A stretch of DNA of 64,000 nucleotides from Willaertia magna (GCA_902984215.1 CADWAF010004819.1:16328-80327), one strand, 5' to 3'; counted from the stretch's first letter, positions 1-11,131 are shown. Program-made: numbers and translations. The notes: generated by a model from the sequence alone, not told the origin.

Positions 1-114
1 AATGTTTAAAGCTCCTCTTTGAGCTGGGTACATGACACAGATATGAGCATTTGTGAATGAAGTTACAAATAATAGTGAAAGGATGGTGAAAACTACTTTC
101 AGGAATGAAGACAT
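1..114 (-). CDS. Secreted protein, N-terminal fragment (cut by window edge)
   Basis: The minus strand opens with an ATG at 114-112 and stays open for 38 codons to the window edge. The first 23 residues form a classic signal peptide: a short basic start, a Leu/Val/Phe-rich core, then TNA just before a probable cleavage site. The predicted mature chain would begin with His (HICVMYPAQRG). An N-terminal His is the copper ligand in lytic polysaccharide monooxygenases, but 15 mature residues cannot establish that family. The rest of the gene lies outside the window. Secretion is well supported; function is unknown. Confidence 0.6.
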   Translation of the reverse strand, partial: MSSFLKVVFTILSLLFVTSFTNAHICVMYPAQRGALNI

Positions 115-402
115 TATTTTTTGAACATTTAATGAAATTGTTCCTACCTGTTCTAATTTATAAATTGTTCCTGTGATCCTTTGTGAACTCCGAGGTATTA
201 CAATAACCCTTTGCAAAGTAAACATTCCAACACGAGTTTTACAATCCATAGCGACTCAAAGTTTTAAGAAGAAAGGGCTTGCTGAAAACCAGAGCAGAGT
301 ATTGATAGTTCTTCTTTAATCCAACGAATTTGTAGATTTGGTTGATGTAAAGCTTAAAATTAAAAAGAATTAAATCAAAAAAAATAATGCATTAAGAACA
401 AG
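115..402. other. Divergent intergenic region
   Basis: This stretch separates the minus-strand secreted protein from the plus-strand RCC1 gene and must hold both promoters. I see no open frame with coding character, no RNA gene and no repeat. Short A-runs precede both start codons. Confidence 0.5.
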
Positions 403-1738
403 ATGGGACAAAGTATTTTTGGATATAGCAATAATTCTCTTACTCAAAAACACTCTCACCACGGATTGCCGAAATATAGAATATCTCAGACAAGAATAAC
501 TGGATTAAAAAGTTTCGGGAGAAATACCATCGGTATTAAACGAACTTGTAATTTATATGAAAATTTAAGAAAACAAAAAATTAATATTGGAACAATATTA
601 AAAATTGACATGCTTGGAAATTATTTAGTTTTATTAGATGATTATAATAATGCCTGGATGTTTACTGAAAAGAATAATAGTTGGGAAAGATTAAATGTTG
701 GATTTAAAGTAATTGATATATCATGTAATGAAATTAGTGGGTTTTTAATTACTGACAAGAATGAGGTATATGCTGTCGCAGAACAAAACTCTTGGGGTCA
801 ATTAGGAATAGGTCAAAAAACATCAGTAAATTTTGGTGAAAGATATAAAGTAGAAAGTGATGAATTATTTAGTGAAGTTTATGGAGGTTATGGTCATACT
901 TACTTTGTATCTTTAAATAGAATTTTATATGGATCAGGAAATAACGGATATGGTCAACTTTGTAAATCTATTGGATCTAATACAAATTCTTATACTCCAA
1001 TTGTAATTGATGAAATCTCTCATGAGAGAGTAAAACTTATGGCGTCAGGCTATGCCTATTGTGTTGTAATTATGGAGAGTGGTAATAATTATGTTTTTGG
1101 AATAAATGACCATTCACAACTTGGGTATAGTGATTACACCACGATCGCAACACCAAAACCAATACCGTTGGATGCTGAAACAATTAATTCAATAATTAAG
1201 ATTGAGGCAACCCAACAATTTTGTTTATTATTAACCAGTAAGTACTCTTCCACAATGTATGAAATTAACTAATCATTTAAAGAGCAAATGAAGTTATATA
1301 TAAGTGGATCTTTTTCGAAAGATATTAAGACACAGTCTTTTACTGAACTTAAGGTAAGTATAGTTTTAATTGTTTTGCTAAATTATTATGTAGGATTTAA
1401 TTAAAATACCTTCCACAGTTGTTAATTTTAGTGTAAAATATAATACTTTAATGTTGATTCTGGAGAGTAAGTAGTATTAATATATTAGCTAAACGTTTTT
1501 TCTTAAATATTTAGATTCAATAATAGTAGAAGATTCCTTTGGTAGAATGACAATATCAAATACAGATAAAAGAATTTCAGATTTACTTTCAAGTAAGAAT
1601 GCAAAATTAAGTTTGACATGTGCACCATATTCCTCTACTTGTTATGCTTATTCGTTTTTAATCCAATACGATATTTCTAGTCACTTCTTTTATAGCTTTC
1701 ATGATTGTAAAAGTGACGTAGATGTTTTCACGCAATAA
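403..1738 (+). CDS. RCC1-repeat protein, four exons
   Basis: An RCC1-like beta-propeller protein of about 400 residues. I model exons 403-1237, 1283-1353, 1394-1466 and 1515-1738, joined across introns of 45, 40 and 48 nt with GTAAGT donors; the phases agree and no internal stop appears. RCC1 hallmarks repeat: SWGQLGIG, a GHTYFVS-like segment, GNNGYGQL, FGINDHSQLG, and in the late exons LYISGSF and VEDSFGRM. Classical RCC1 is a Ran exchange factor, but many amoeba RCC1 proteins are not, so no Ran role is claimed. A second gene at 12359-13582 has the same size and order of motifs. Without the introns the frame appears to stop early at 1272. Confidence 0.8.
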
Positions 1739-1863
1739 TTGTAAATTATTTAAATTAGAAATTAAATTTTTTTAAAAAATTAAAAAAAAATACAACCACT
1801 AATAACTGTCCAGAAAGTGGTTGACTTAATTTATTATTAATCTAAATTGTAAAATAATAAATC

Positions 1864-4800
1864 ATGGGAGTTCCAGGATTATATAGATATTTAACTGAAA
1901 AATATCCAAACATTGTTTCGGAATGTGTTGAAGAAATACCTCAAGTGCAACAAACTCAAATAAGTGATGAAACTGGTAGACAATCAACTGTTAGAATTGT
2001 TACTCATGCAATTGACACTACTAAACCAAATCCTAATGGTAAAGAATTTGATAATTTATATTTAGATATGAATGGAATAATTCACCCTTGTTCACATCCC
2101 GAGGATGAAAAAGCACCATCAACAGAAGAAGAAATGTATGAAAAGATTTTTGAATATGTTGATAGACTTTTCTCTGCTATAAGACCTAGGAAAGTGTTGT
2201 ATATGGCAGTTGATGGTCCAGCCCCTAGAGCGAAACAAAATCAACAACGTTCTCGTAGATTTAAGAGTGCTAAAGATTCCGAAGAACAACAAAGGGTTGA
2301 AAAAGAATTAAAAGAGGAATTAATAAGTAGAGGATTACAACCTCCAGAGGGAGATGAAGATGACAAACATGTTTTAAAGAAAAAGAAATTTAATACCAAA
2401 GCAATGATTGATTTATTAGGAAGTGAAGAAGATGTCAACGTTTCTTTATCTAACATCAATGATGAAGAAGAAGAGGAATCTAAAGATGAAAAGGAAGAAT
2501 TACATTTCACAGGGCCTCATTGGGATTCTAATGTAATAACACCAGGAACACCATTCATGCACAGACTAGGTAAAGCTTTAAGATATTATATTCACTATAA
2601 AATTTCAACTGATATTGGTTGGAAAAAAGTTAAAGTAATACTAAGTGACGCAAGTGTCCCTGGGGAAGGAGAACATAAAATTATGGATTTTATACGTTCT
2701 CAAAGGGAACAACCTGGGTATGATCCAAATACAAGTCATGTAATACATGGTTTAGATGCTGATTTAACAATGTTAGCCTTAGCCACTCATGAACCTTACT
2801 TTTTTAATTTAAGAGAGAAAGTGACATTTAAACATGGTAAAAGTTATGATGTAGAAAAGAAAGAGAGCGGGGCTCATTGGTATGAGTATAAACCCTTAGA
2901 GATTTTACATATAAGTATACTAAGAGAATATTTAGAACAAGAATTATATTTTCCTCCTGAGTCTTTAAAATTCCCATATGATTTTGAAAGAGCTCTAGAT
3001 GACTTTGTGTTTATTTGCTTTTTTGTTGGAAATGATTTTTTACCTCACTTACCATCTCTAGATATAAGAGAAGGTGCAATAGATTTATTATTAGCTTTAT
3101 ATAAGGAAAGTTTACCTACATTTGATGGATTTTTAACAGAAAAGGGTGAAATCAATGTGACCAGAGTGCAACATTTATTAAAGTTAGTTTCTGGCTATGA
3201 AGATCAAATATTTGAAGGACGCAATAAAAAGGAACAATATTACAAAGAACAACAAGAAATGAGGAAGCAAGCCCAGTCACACAAGAGAGAATACGAAAAA
3301 TATGAAGATGATGCTTTAAGAAAGGATTCCATTGTTCCCCTTTTGAGAGGTCAAACTGATAATCTTAATAGATTTAAAAGTCCATATGAATTAATGAAGC
3401 AAAAAAAAGAAGAAAAAGGTGAAGATGAAACAACAAAAAATAAGGAAGTTTTAGGTAAAAGAACAAAAGAAGAAGAAGGTTTGGAACAAACCTTTGAAGA
3501 AGAGGCACCAACAGATAAAAAGTTAAAAACTGAGGGAGAAAATGTAGCATCATCCTCTGTTTCTACAACTGATGAATCTAAACCCGTCATAAGCGTTAAA
3601 ATGGATAAAAAACAATACCAAGATAGTTTAAAGATTAGATTGGAAGAATCAAAAAATGTTGATCCAATCAAACATCCTGATAATGTGAAATTTGGTCAAC
3701 TTGGATGGAAAGAAAGATATTACAAAGAAAAGATGGATATAGATATTAAAGAAAATGCGGAGGAATATGCTGATGTTTCTTTGAAGTACTTGGAAGGATT
3801 AATATGGGTTTTCAGATATTATTATATAGGAGTTGATTCTTGGGGGTGGTACTATCCATACCATTATTCACCATTTGCCTCTGATATGGCTACTGTAGAC
3901 ACAACAAATCTACGTACAAAATTTGAGAAAGGAGAAGCCTACCAACCTTTCACTCAATTACTTGGTGTTCTTCCTCCAAAGAGTTCACATGCCTTACCTG
4001 ATAGTTATTCTAAATTAATGTTATCAGAAGAAAGTCCTATTAAACACTTTTATCCAACAGACTTTAAAATTGATTTAAATGGAAAAACAAAATCATGGAT
4101 GGGAATATGTTTATTACCTTTTATTGATCAAGACGAATTACAAAGTGCAATTAAACAGGTTGAACATACATTAACCGAAGAAGAAAGAGAAAGAAATAGT
4201 TTAGGTAAAACACTAATATTTGTTCATGTTTCACATCCTTTACAAAAACACATTATGGAACTTTACATGGGAGGATCAGATATTAAACTTAATCTTTCAA
4301 AATGTGGTGTAGCTGGAACTATTAATGAAGACACTACTGGAGTTGCCCCTTCTGATAGAGTTCCAGTACCATGGCCTTCTTCAATTCTTGATGATGTTGC
4401 AGAAACCCAAGCTGTCAGTGCAGCTTTTGATAATCCAAAAGTAACAACATTCAAATACATTTCAAAATTATTGCCTGGAGTGAAAATGCCACCAAGAATG
4501 CTTCCAACAATTTTGCAATCTATTATTTCAAATACTGGTAATGCTTTTGGAGAAGTAGTTGGTGACAAAGTAATTATTTCTTTCTGTTCACCTGCTGAAA
4601 TGATAGAAAACATTTTGCAAGGAAGACCAAGAAATAATTATTTATCACAAAGAAAACCGAGAAGAAACAATAATTACAATAGAAATAATAATTACAATAG
4701 GAATGACCACAATAATAATAGAGATGGCAATTCAGGAAATAGTAATTATAACAGAAACAATTATGACTCCTCTAGAAATAATAGAAATTCCAACTATAAT

Positions 4801-5292
4801 AATAACTACAATAGAAATAATGAACAAAATAGAAATTACGATCAAAATACAAGAAACTATGACAATAGAAACTATGATAAACGTAATGAAAATAGATCAC
4901 AATATGGGGATAGACAAAATCAATACAATAGAAATCAATACCAACAAAATTATCAGCAAAATTACAGTACAAATAATCCTTATGCACAACAAACACAGCA
5001 AATGCAACAACAAGTATATAACCCACAACAAACATATTCTCAACCTCCCCAACAATCCCCATACTCCTCAAATCCTTACCAAACCAATACCTACCAACAG
5101 AACCAGCAATATCAACAATACAGACCTTCACCTTATAGTCAGCAACAAAATTATTCCCAAACGAATCCATATGCAAACCAACAACAACAATATCAAACTA
5201 ACCAACAACATCAACAATACCAACAACATCATAACCCTTACAGCAGTAACAGATCAAATTACAATGATAAAAGATACCCTCCAAATCAATAA
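1864..5292 (+). CDS. XRN2: 5'-3' exoribonuclease, XRN2/Rat1 type
   Basis: An 1142-residue nuclear-type XRN exonuclease, which degrades 5'-monophosphate RNA and in other eukaryotes drives torpedo termination of RNA polymerase II. It begins MGVPGLYRYL like family members. Conserved acidic active-site segments are visible: LYLDMNGIIHPC around residues 65-76, GEGEHKIMDF near 266, GLDADLTMLAL near 297 and GNDFLPHLPSLD at 389. The WYYPYHYSPFASD segment marks the C-terminal half of the XRN core. The motif set is closer to XRN2/Rat1 than to XRN1. A charged Lys/Glu linker occupies roughly residues 445-640. The last 220 or so residues are an Asn/Gln/Tyr/Arg-rich low-complexity tail. No intron is needed. 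PCF11 and a PCIF1-like gene, also transcription-end or cap factors, lie elsewhere in the window. Confidence 0.93.
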   Translation: MGVPGLYRYLTEKYPNIVSECVEEIPQVQQTQISDETGRQSTVRIVTHAIDTTKPNPNGKEFDNLYLDMNGIIHPCSHPEDEKAPSTEEEMYEKIFEYVDRLFSAIRPRKVLYMAVDGPAPRAKQNQQRSRRFKSAKDSEEQQRVEKELKEELISRGLQPPEGDEDDKHVLKKKKFNTKAMIDLLGSEEDVNVSLSNINDEEEEESKDEKEELHFTGPHWDSNVITPGTPFMHRLGKALRYYIHYKISTDIGWKKVKVILSDASVPGEGEHKIMDFIRSQREQPGYDPNTSHVIHGLDADLTMLALATHEPYFFNLREKVTFKHGKSYDVEKKESGAHWYEYKPLEILHISILREYLEQELYFPPESLKFPYDFERALDDFVFICFFVGNDFLPHLPSLDIREGAIDLLLALYKESLPTFDGFLTEKGEINVTRVQHLLKLVSGYEDQIFEGRNKKEQYYKEQQEMRKQAQSHKREYEKYEDDALRKDSIVPLLRGQTDNLNRFKSPYELMKQKKEEKGEDETTKNKEVLGKRTKEEEGLEQTFEEEAPTDKKLKTEGENVASSSVSTTDESKPVISVKMDKKQYQDSLKIRLEESKNVDPIKHPDNVKFGQLGWKERYYKEKMDIDIKENAEEYADVSLKYLEGLIWVFRYYYIGVDSWGWYYPYHYSPFASDMATVDTTNLRTKFEKGEAYQPFTQLLGVLPPKSSHALPDSYSKLMLSEESPIKHFYPTDFKIDLNGKTKSWMGICLLPFIDQDELQSAIKQVEHTLTEEERERNSLGKTLIFVHVSHPLQKHIMELYMGGSDIKLNLSKCGVAGTINEDTTGVAPSDRVPVPWPSSILDDVAETQAVSAAFDNPKVTTFKYISKLLPGVKMPPRMLPTILQSIISNTGNAFGEVVGDKVIISFCSPAEMIENILQGRPRNNYLSQRKPRRNNNYNRNNNYNRNDHNNNRDGNSGNSNYNRNNYDSSRNNRNSNYNNNYNRNNEQNRNYDQNTRNYDNRNYDKRNENRSQYGDRQNQYNRNQYQQNYQQNYSTNNPYAQQTQQMQQQVYNPQQTYSQPPQQSPYSSNPYQTNTYQQNQQYQQYRPSPYSQQQNYSQTNPYANQQQQYQTNQQHQQYQQHHNPYSSNRSNYNDKRYPPNQ

Positions 5293-5586
5293 AATAATTA
5301 ATTCAAAATATAGGATGCTCTGTCGACTGAGATGTCTATGAATACGACATAAGCCGTGCTGAGAATTCTAAAGCTTTGTCTTACGTTCAAGTTAGTGACA
5401 TCCCTCTGGAAAGAAAGATATCTTTATCTTGACACGCGTTTTCCATGTACCCATATTGCCTTTTTCCTCACAAATATTTTTCAGAATAAAAAAAATTTTG
5501 TCTTGTTATGGGTGTAAAAAACTGGCAGATTAATAAGTCAATAAAATTTCATTACAAAACATAAATTAATTAAAAAATTTGCGAAT
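5293..5586. other. Intergenic region with a G+C-richer segment
   Basis: Between XRN2 and the oxidoreductase, roughly 5310-5460 is visibly richer in G+C than other spacers here and contains no usable frame. It has CTGA tetranucleotides but no convincing paired C and D boxes, and I could not match it to a tRNA, spliceosomal RNA or RNase P. It may hold the 3' UTR and promoter, or an unrecognised small RNA. Confidence 0.35.
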
Positions 5587-6629
5587 ATGAATACTCACAA
5601 AGGATTTACATGGGGTTTTGTGGATACATCAAAAGCTTCGGGATGTTTTAAATTTGATTCCTCTCTACCAACACCAACTATTAATAAAACTAATGATTTA
5701 TTAATTAATGTAAAAGTAATATCACTAAATCCAGTAGATTACAAATTACCAACTTATTTATCACTCTTTAGTGTGATATTGAAGAATAGAAAATTAGTTG
5801 GAGGAAATGATTTTGCAGGTGTTGTCAATAATCAAATCATTCTTCTTTTAATGAGGGAGATGAAGTTTTAGGAATGAAATTTGGACCTCCTAGTGGAGCA
5901 TTCCAACAATTTATTCTTGCAAACACAAATAAATTTGGAAATGTTATTGTTAAGAAACCTAAAGAATTAAGTTTAGAACAAGCTGCTGCAACCCCTACTT
6001 GTCTCTTAACTAATTATACTGCCATGTCAAAAGTTAAAGATCTATCAAATTGTGAAGTTTTTATTAATGGGGCAAGTGGTGGGACAGGTTCATTTGGAAT
6101 ATTAATGGCTAAATATTATTATAACTCAAAGAAAGTTTATGGAACATGTAGTACTAGAAATGTTTCTTATGTCTCTTCATTAGGATGTGATAAAGTAATT
6201 GATTATACAAAAGAGAATTGGCAAGAAGAATTAAATAAACATGTTAGTGATAAGAAAGATCTTGTTTTATTTGATTATGTTGGAAATTATGAAATGTTAA
6301 AATATGCAATTAAAAACAAGACAAAGAGTTTTATTTCAATAATACCAGATAGAACAACAACTAGTTTTGCTACTGTTAAATATTTATCTTTATTGTATTG
6401 GAATAGATTATTGTATAAATTAAGTTTAAGTTCTACTGATACTCAAATTATTAATGTTGAGTTTAATAGTGAGAAATTACAAGAATTAATTAATTGGTAT
6501 GGAGAAAATGGTTTTCAAAATAGAGTTAATTTAACTATTCATTCTTTAGATGAATTTAGTGAGGCTATGGATAAGTTGTCTTCTCACAGAACTACTGGTA
6601 AAATTGTGGTGGGGATGGAGGAAAAGTAA
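5587..6629 (+). CDS. MDR-family quinone oxidoreductase-like protein, apparent frameshift
   Basis: A medium-chain dehydrogenase/reductase of the zinc-free quinone oxidoreductase or RTN4IP1 type, normally NAD(P)H-dependent. Reading frame one (5587-5845 or so) gives the GroES-like start with VISLNPVDYKLP and GGNDFAGVV. Reading frame two (about 5850-6629) gives GDEVLGMKFG, the nucleotide-binding Rossmann stretch INGASGGTGSFG, and DKVIDYTKENW. The two frames meet within a T4 run at 5846-5849, where one extra T would give a continuous family-like chain of about 347 residues. A 35-nt intron starting GTTGTC at 5821 would also restore phase, but it has a poor donor and would remove conserved sequence. 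So it is either a real frameshift (pseudogene) or a homopolymer error in the assembly. Confidence 0.75.
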
Positions 6630-6710
6630 AACATTATCTTGCAATTAATTATAAAGATTATAATAAGTTTAATTAATGCTTTTGTAAATAGTAAAGTCAA
6701 AATAAAAAAA

Positions 6711-7394
6711 ATGGAAAAGTGGGTTATTTATTGCGTTCCTCAAGAAACTGGTGTGGAATTCAAAGTTTTATCGGAAGTAGCACCAAGAAGAAAAGTAATA
6801 ACAAAAACACAACTTTTCAAAGGAGAAAAACTAGTAACAAAAGATAAATTTTTAAATGCTGGAATTGTTAATGAAATAATAAGTGAAGAGGAAGAAAAGG
6901 AAAGGCTGAAAAATAAAAATCGGGTAGAAAAATTGTTAGAAAGCACAATAAAATTTACAGAAGAAACAAAAGAAAATAAAAACAATATAATATGGCCAGA
7001 ATCAAGAAATGATGTCAAATTATTGGGAAAATGTAAAAATACTTTGGATCCAGAATTAATTCAACAACAATTAGAATTAGCTCAAACAACAATCACAGAA
7101 AATAACACTAATAAATTTGAACATAAAAAAAGAATTTATTTCTCTAATTTTGCAAGTGTAGTAAAGGGAAGACAAGAAAAGATTGACAAACTAATTTATA
7201 AGGAAAGAAAGAGACCAAAAATTATAACCAAAGATGACAGTAGTGAAGATGAAGAGGATGATATTTCATCTTGTGTTGTAAATACTCAAGAAATTTATAA
7301 TTTTGCAATTGATTTTAGAAAAAAGGCAGCAGAAAAGTTCAAAAAGCAAAAGGCTACTATAATTGATGATTTGTATTATAAACTACAATGTTAA
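6711..7394 (+). CDS. Unrecognised highly charged protein
   Basis: I start this at the ATG at 6711 because it follows an A-run (AAAAAAATG), as most genes here do; an upstream in-frame ATG at 6639 would add a 24-residue stretch that looks like translated leader. The protein is about 227 residues, rich in Lys and Glu, with probable coiled coil near residues 60-90 and an acidic SSEDEEDD block around 180. There is no signal peptide or membrane span. I do not recognise the family; it may be nuclear. It ends 28 nt before the convergent casein kinase gene. Confidence 0.6.
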   Translation: MEKWVIYCVPQETGVEFKVLSEVAPRRKVITKTQLFKGEKLVTKDKFLNAGIVNEIISEEEEKERLKNKNRVEKLLESTIKFTEETKENKNNIIWPESRNDVKLLGKCKNTLDPELIQQQLELAQTTITENNTNKFEHKKRIYFSNFASVVKGRQEKIDKLIYKERKRPKIITKDDSSEDEEDDISSCVVNTQEIYNFAIDFRKKAAEKFKKQKATIIDDLYYKLQC

Positions 7395-7422
7395 ATATTA
7401 TTCCTTTTATAAAGAATAATAA

Positions 7423-8922
7423 TTATTTTCTTTTTGGTAATGTGTACTTTGAAGATACCAGTAAATTATTTGAATGTAATTGTTGAGTTCCACCTATTGT
7501 ATTAGATTTTAAGTAAGAACTACCACTATTGTTGTACAATGTCGTATTTGTGGTTCTACCATTTGACAGATAACCCTTGGAAACAGCAGGGGCATAAGAG
7601 ACAAATCTATTCTTATCAGTTCCTGTTTTAGAATAAGATGAGGATACCATTAATTGAGGGGATTCATGAATAGAAGAAGTTGGAAGTATTCTTTCTGTAA
7701 ACGTTGTTTGTTGATCTTGAATATTATAACTTGATGATTGTTGTTGTTGTTGTTGATTATCATCAGCTTGTTGTTGTAATTCATCCAGCCATGTTTGAGC
7801 ATTTGAACTTATTGGCAATTCAGGTTTTATATTATTCTATTAAAAAATTGTTAATAAAAGCATAAAATTCAAAATTACATACAATTCGTTTAATTGTCCA
7901 ATCGAACAAATAATCCATTTGATATCCTTCTTTCGTGAATAAATCCCTTAATAGTTTCCTTAAATAAGCATAATCTGGTTTATCTTCAAATCTTAGAGCT
8001 CTAACATATTTGAGGTATGCAGCAAATTCAGATGGAAAACCTTTACATAATGATTCAATAGTTGTAGACATCTTCTTTTCACTGATTAGGTCATACTTTT
8101 GTTGTTTTGTTTGAGCCCTTAACCCTTGCCAGGGCAGAGATCCCCTTAAAAAGTACATGAACACATATCCTAAACTTTCTAGATCATCTCTTCTAGATTG
8201 CTCTATTCCTAAATGAGCATTAATTGAGGCATAACGTGCAGTTCCTGTTAAACTCTTATTATCCCTAAACTGAATATGTTGATGGGTTTTGCTATCTCTA
8301 TACTTTTTAGCTAAACCAAAATCTACAAAGTGTAAGTTATTGTTATAAGGGTATAGACTTACCAATAACATAAACATGATGTCCTTTTTTACTTGTTCCC
8401 ATTAAAAAGTTATCGGGTTTTATATCTCTATGAATAAAATTCTATATAATGATTAGTACTACATTCACAATTCAACAATAACAAACCTTTGAATGAACAA
8501 ATTCAATTCTGGTGATCATTTGATCTGCCAACATTAAAACTGTTTTCAGGGAGAATTTTCTTCCACAAAAGTTGAACAAATCTTCAAGGCTTGGTCCTAA
8601 AAGATCAATAACCATTACATTGTAATCACCTTCGACTCCAAACCATTTAACATTTGGTATTCCAACAGCATTTCCCCCAATATTTAATAGTTTATATAAT
8701 CTAGATTCATATAAAAGTTGAGGATGTCTAGACTTTATTGATTCTAATTTAACAGCTACTTTCTCTGCGCTTTGGACATTTGTTCCTAAATGAAAGCAGT
8801 GTTATCGGATCACCAAAAAATGATTTGAAATTATGAAAAAACAAACCTTGATAGATTTCTCCAAAACTACCACTTCCAATTTTTCTCCCTAATCGATATT
8901 TTCCTCCAACACGCAAATCCAT
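7423..8922 (-). CDS. CK1: Casein kinase 1, five exons
   Basis: A Ser/Thr kinase of the CK1 delta/epsilon type, about 435 residues. Modelled exons on the minus strand are 8922-8847, 8785-8487, 8441-8363, 8322-7883 and 7836-7423, with introns of 61, 45, 40 and 46 nt. The glycine loop [10 protein letters not shown] lies near residue 15, the catalytic Lys at 38 (VAVKLE), HRDIKPDN at 129-136 and [10 protein letters not shown] from 152. The CK1-specific signatures [10 protein letters not shown] and [12 protein letters not shown] are present, and the usual APE is replaced by the CK1-type SIN. The C-terminal tail of about 120 residues is Gln/Ser-rich and unlike animal tails. It is divergent from the small membrane protein at 9270. 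Confidence 0.93.
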
Positions 8923-9269
8923 AATTCAATTATTTATGTTTTTTACAAGAACGCCGAGTATGAGCCTAGATGAATGTTGGTTATTTTTTCGAAATTTTTA
9001 AATTTAAATTGTTTCATTTCCATCCGTAAATAAATAGTATGCGCAAAACAGAACTATTGAGGAGAACGCGCTAACTTCTATTTCAAACTACAATACAAAA
9101 AAGTTAAATTACCATCATCTAGTAATTTAAAACAAAGAAACAGTTAAAAAATACTAACAGATTGAACTTTTTCACTTTTATCAATTTTAAATGATATAAA
9201 ACAATAAATTACAATCGGAATTAAAGAAAAAGTCTAATAAAACAATTGATTGAATTTCATTTTTAAAAA
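8923..9269. other. Divergent promoter region
   Basis: A 347-nt A+T-rich spacer between the casein kinase start and the small membrane protein start. It must carry both promoters. I see no open frame, RNA gene or repeat in it. Confidence 0.5.
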
Positions 9270-9521
9270 ATGTTTAAATTGATAGGAGCTATCCGTAATT
9301 TTAAGTGGCCTTCACATAAGGATTGGAGAAGACCTTTTTATATAGCCTGTATGATTTATGCTTCATTCTTATATTTCTCTTCACCATTTGATAAAAAGGG
9401 ACGCGGTATTGCTCAATCCACGTTTATAGATAATGATGAATTATCGGAAAGAATTAGAAGAGAATATGGTGGAATGGAGGAAGAAGAAGAAGAAGGAGAA
9501 GTAGAACAAGAGGAAGAGTAA
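9270..9521 (+). CDS. Small single-pass membrane protein with acidic tail
   Basis: An 83-residue protein starting at an A-run ATG. A basic N-terminus (FKWPSHKDWRRP) precedes one hydrophobic span at about residues 27-41, followed by a short basic patch and then a Glu-rich tail. Positive residues before the span and acid after it suggest a type III or mitochondrial inner-membrane protein. It resembles small respiratory-chain or translocase accessory subunits in shape only. I do not recognise the family. Confidence 0.5.
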   Translation: MFKLIGAIRNFKWPSHKDWRRPFYIACMIYASFLYFSSPFDKKGRGIAQSTFIDNDELSERIRREYGGMEEEEEEGEVEQEEE

Positions 9522-9697
9522 ATAATATAGTAATTCAAATATAATAATTTTTTATAATCTTTTCAAAATATGAAATAATACATAAAATTTTCACATAAAA
9601 ATTAATAAAAACTAGACAATGTTGTTACTTTCATTGTAACTTACATTATTAACTACATACATAAGTCTATTCTTGCAATTTGTGTTCCCAAAAAGCT

Positions 9698-11127
9698 ATG
9701 GCTAAAAAAATGTTGTCTAATGAGTTGCCAGATATTGTTCAAGAATTTGCTACAGCTTTACAGAAGGATTTAAGAATGAATAGCAAATTACATATTGATA
9801 CATTGACTGAAATTGCTAATGAAAATATTACGTATTATAAAGAAATATCAAAAGCAATTACTACTAGAATTAACACTGTAAGTGTTATTCCATAGCTTTA
9901 TCTTTATATCTTCTTTTATTAAAAGGCCCCAGCCAATGAAAAACTTTATACTCTCTATCTTTTAGATTCTATTGTTAAGAATATCGGAGGAGTTTATATT
10001 GAAGAATTTTCTAAAACAATATCTGATGTTTTCTTTTATGCTTATAAACAAATAAGAAAAGATCAAAAACTAAAAACTCAATATATGAAATTATTAAAAA
10101 CTTGGACAGATTTCTTTGGAGCTGATAAAGTCTCACAAATTGAACAAAGAGTTTCTAATTTAGAACAACAAGAATTACAACGAAAACAACAACAACAAAA
10201 TAAGACTTCAGATGTAAGTTTTAATTTAATGAACAATAATAATTTACCTTAAACAATTAGCAATCTGAACAAGAATTATTTTTACAATTAGTAGAAACAT
10301 TAAAGAAACATCCTGATTTAATTGTCAATAATCCTGAAACTGCTAGGCTATTTACTGAACTTTCAACAAAGTTAGGTTATTCTTCTGGATTGTTACCTAA
10401 TACACAACCAACTAATATTTCCAATTTTACAACACCTAATGTAATACAACCCACTCCTAGTTACGTTAACTTTAATCCACCAAATTTAACACCTAGTTAT
10501 ACTGATTGGTTACCATTGCAATCTGGACAAGTTATGTCTTCTAATGTACAATCTTTTAATCCTTATTCTTCTTCTCAACCACAACAATTAATTACACAAA
10601 CAAATAATAAACAAAGTAAAATAGACAATAGTGTTGCACGACTATATGATGCAATACCTAAACAGTGTATGAATTGTGGTACAAGGTTCTTTACACAAAA
10701 ACAATTAAATGAACATCTAGATACACATCAAAACAAAAATCACTTTTTCCGTGTACATAAAGATCTATCAAGAAAGTGGTATGTAGAGGAATCGGAATGG
10801 ATAAATCTAATGCAAGATGATTATTCTATGGCTGTTGAATGTCCAGGAGCAATAATATTTGGTGATGATGATAATAAAATAAGTAACACTGACGAAGAAC
10901 ATGATAAATTAATAATTGCAAATACGGAACAAACAGATTGTCCTATTTGTTATGAACCCCTTGATAAATTTTATGACGAAGACACTGGTGAATGGATGTT
11001 AAGAGGTGCTGTTTATGATGAAAAGTATCATCAATTTGTTCATCACTTTTGTTCTGCGTCAATAAAGAAAAGAAGTCATTCCGATGACCATCACAGTCCC
11101 ACAAAAAAGATAAAACAAGAAAATTAA
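9698..11127 (+). CDS. PCF11: PCF11-like cleavage and polyadenylation factor, three exons
   Basis: PCF11 binds the RNA polymerase II C-terminal domain and acts in pre-mRNA 3' cleavage and transcription termination. Modelled exons are 9698-9877, 9926-10213 and 10261-11127 (444 residues). Residues 5-135 form a CTD-interacting domain: ANENITYYKEISKAI, then YTLYLLDSIVKNIGG at the start of exon 2. A first zinc finger follows (C292, C295, H308, H312), and a second has CPICYEPLDKFYDEDTGEW with a downstream HHFC, matching the C-terminal Pcf11 zinc motif in which a DEDxxEW stretch follows CxxC. The protein is shorter than animal PCF11. The first ATG in a good frame is at 9698. The next gene starts only 4 nt after the stop. 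Confidence 0.85.
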
Positions 11128-11131
11128 AAAA

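Noticed and set aside
2241..2510. Ser-rich minus frame in XRN2
   Set aside because: Antisense shadow of a Glu/Lys-rich coding stretch.
4703..5341. 212-codon frame inside XRN2 and past its end
   Set aside because: It is a shadow of the low-complexity Asn/Gln tail in another frame and is Ile/Thr/Asn repetitive without domain.
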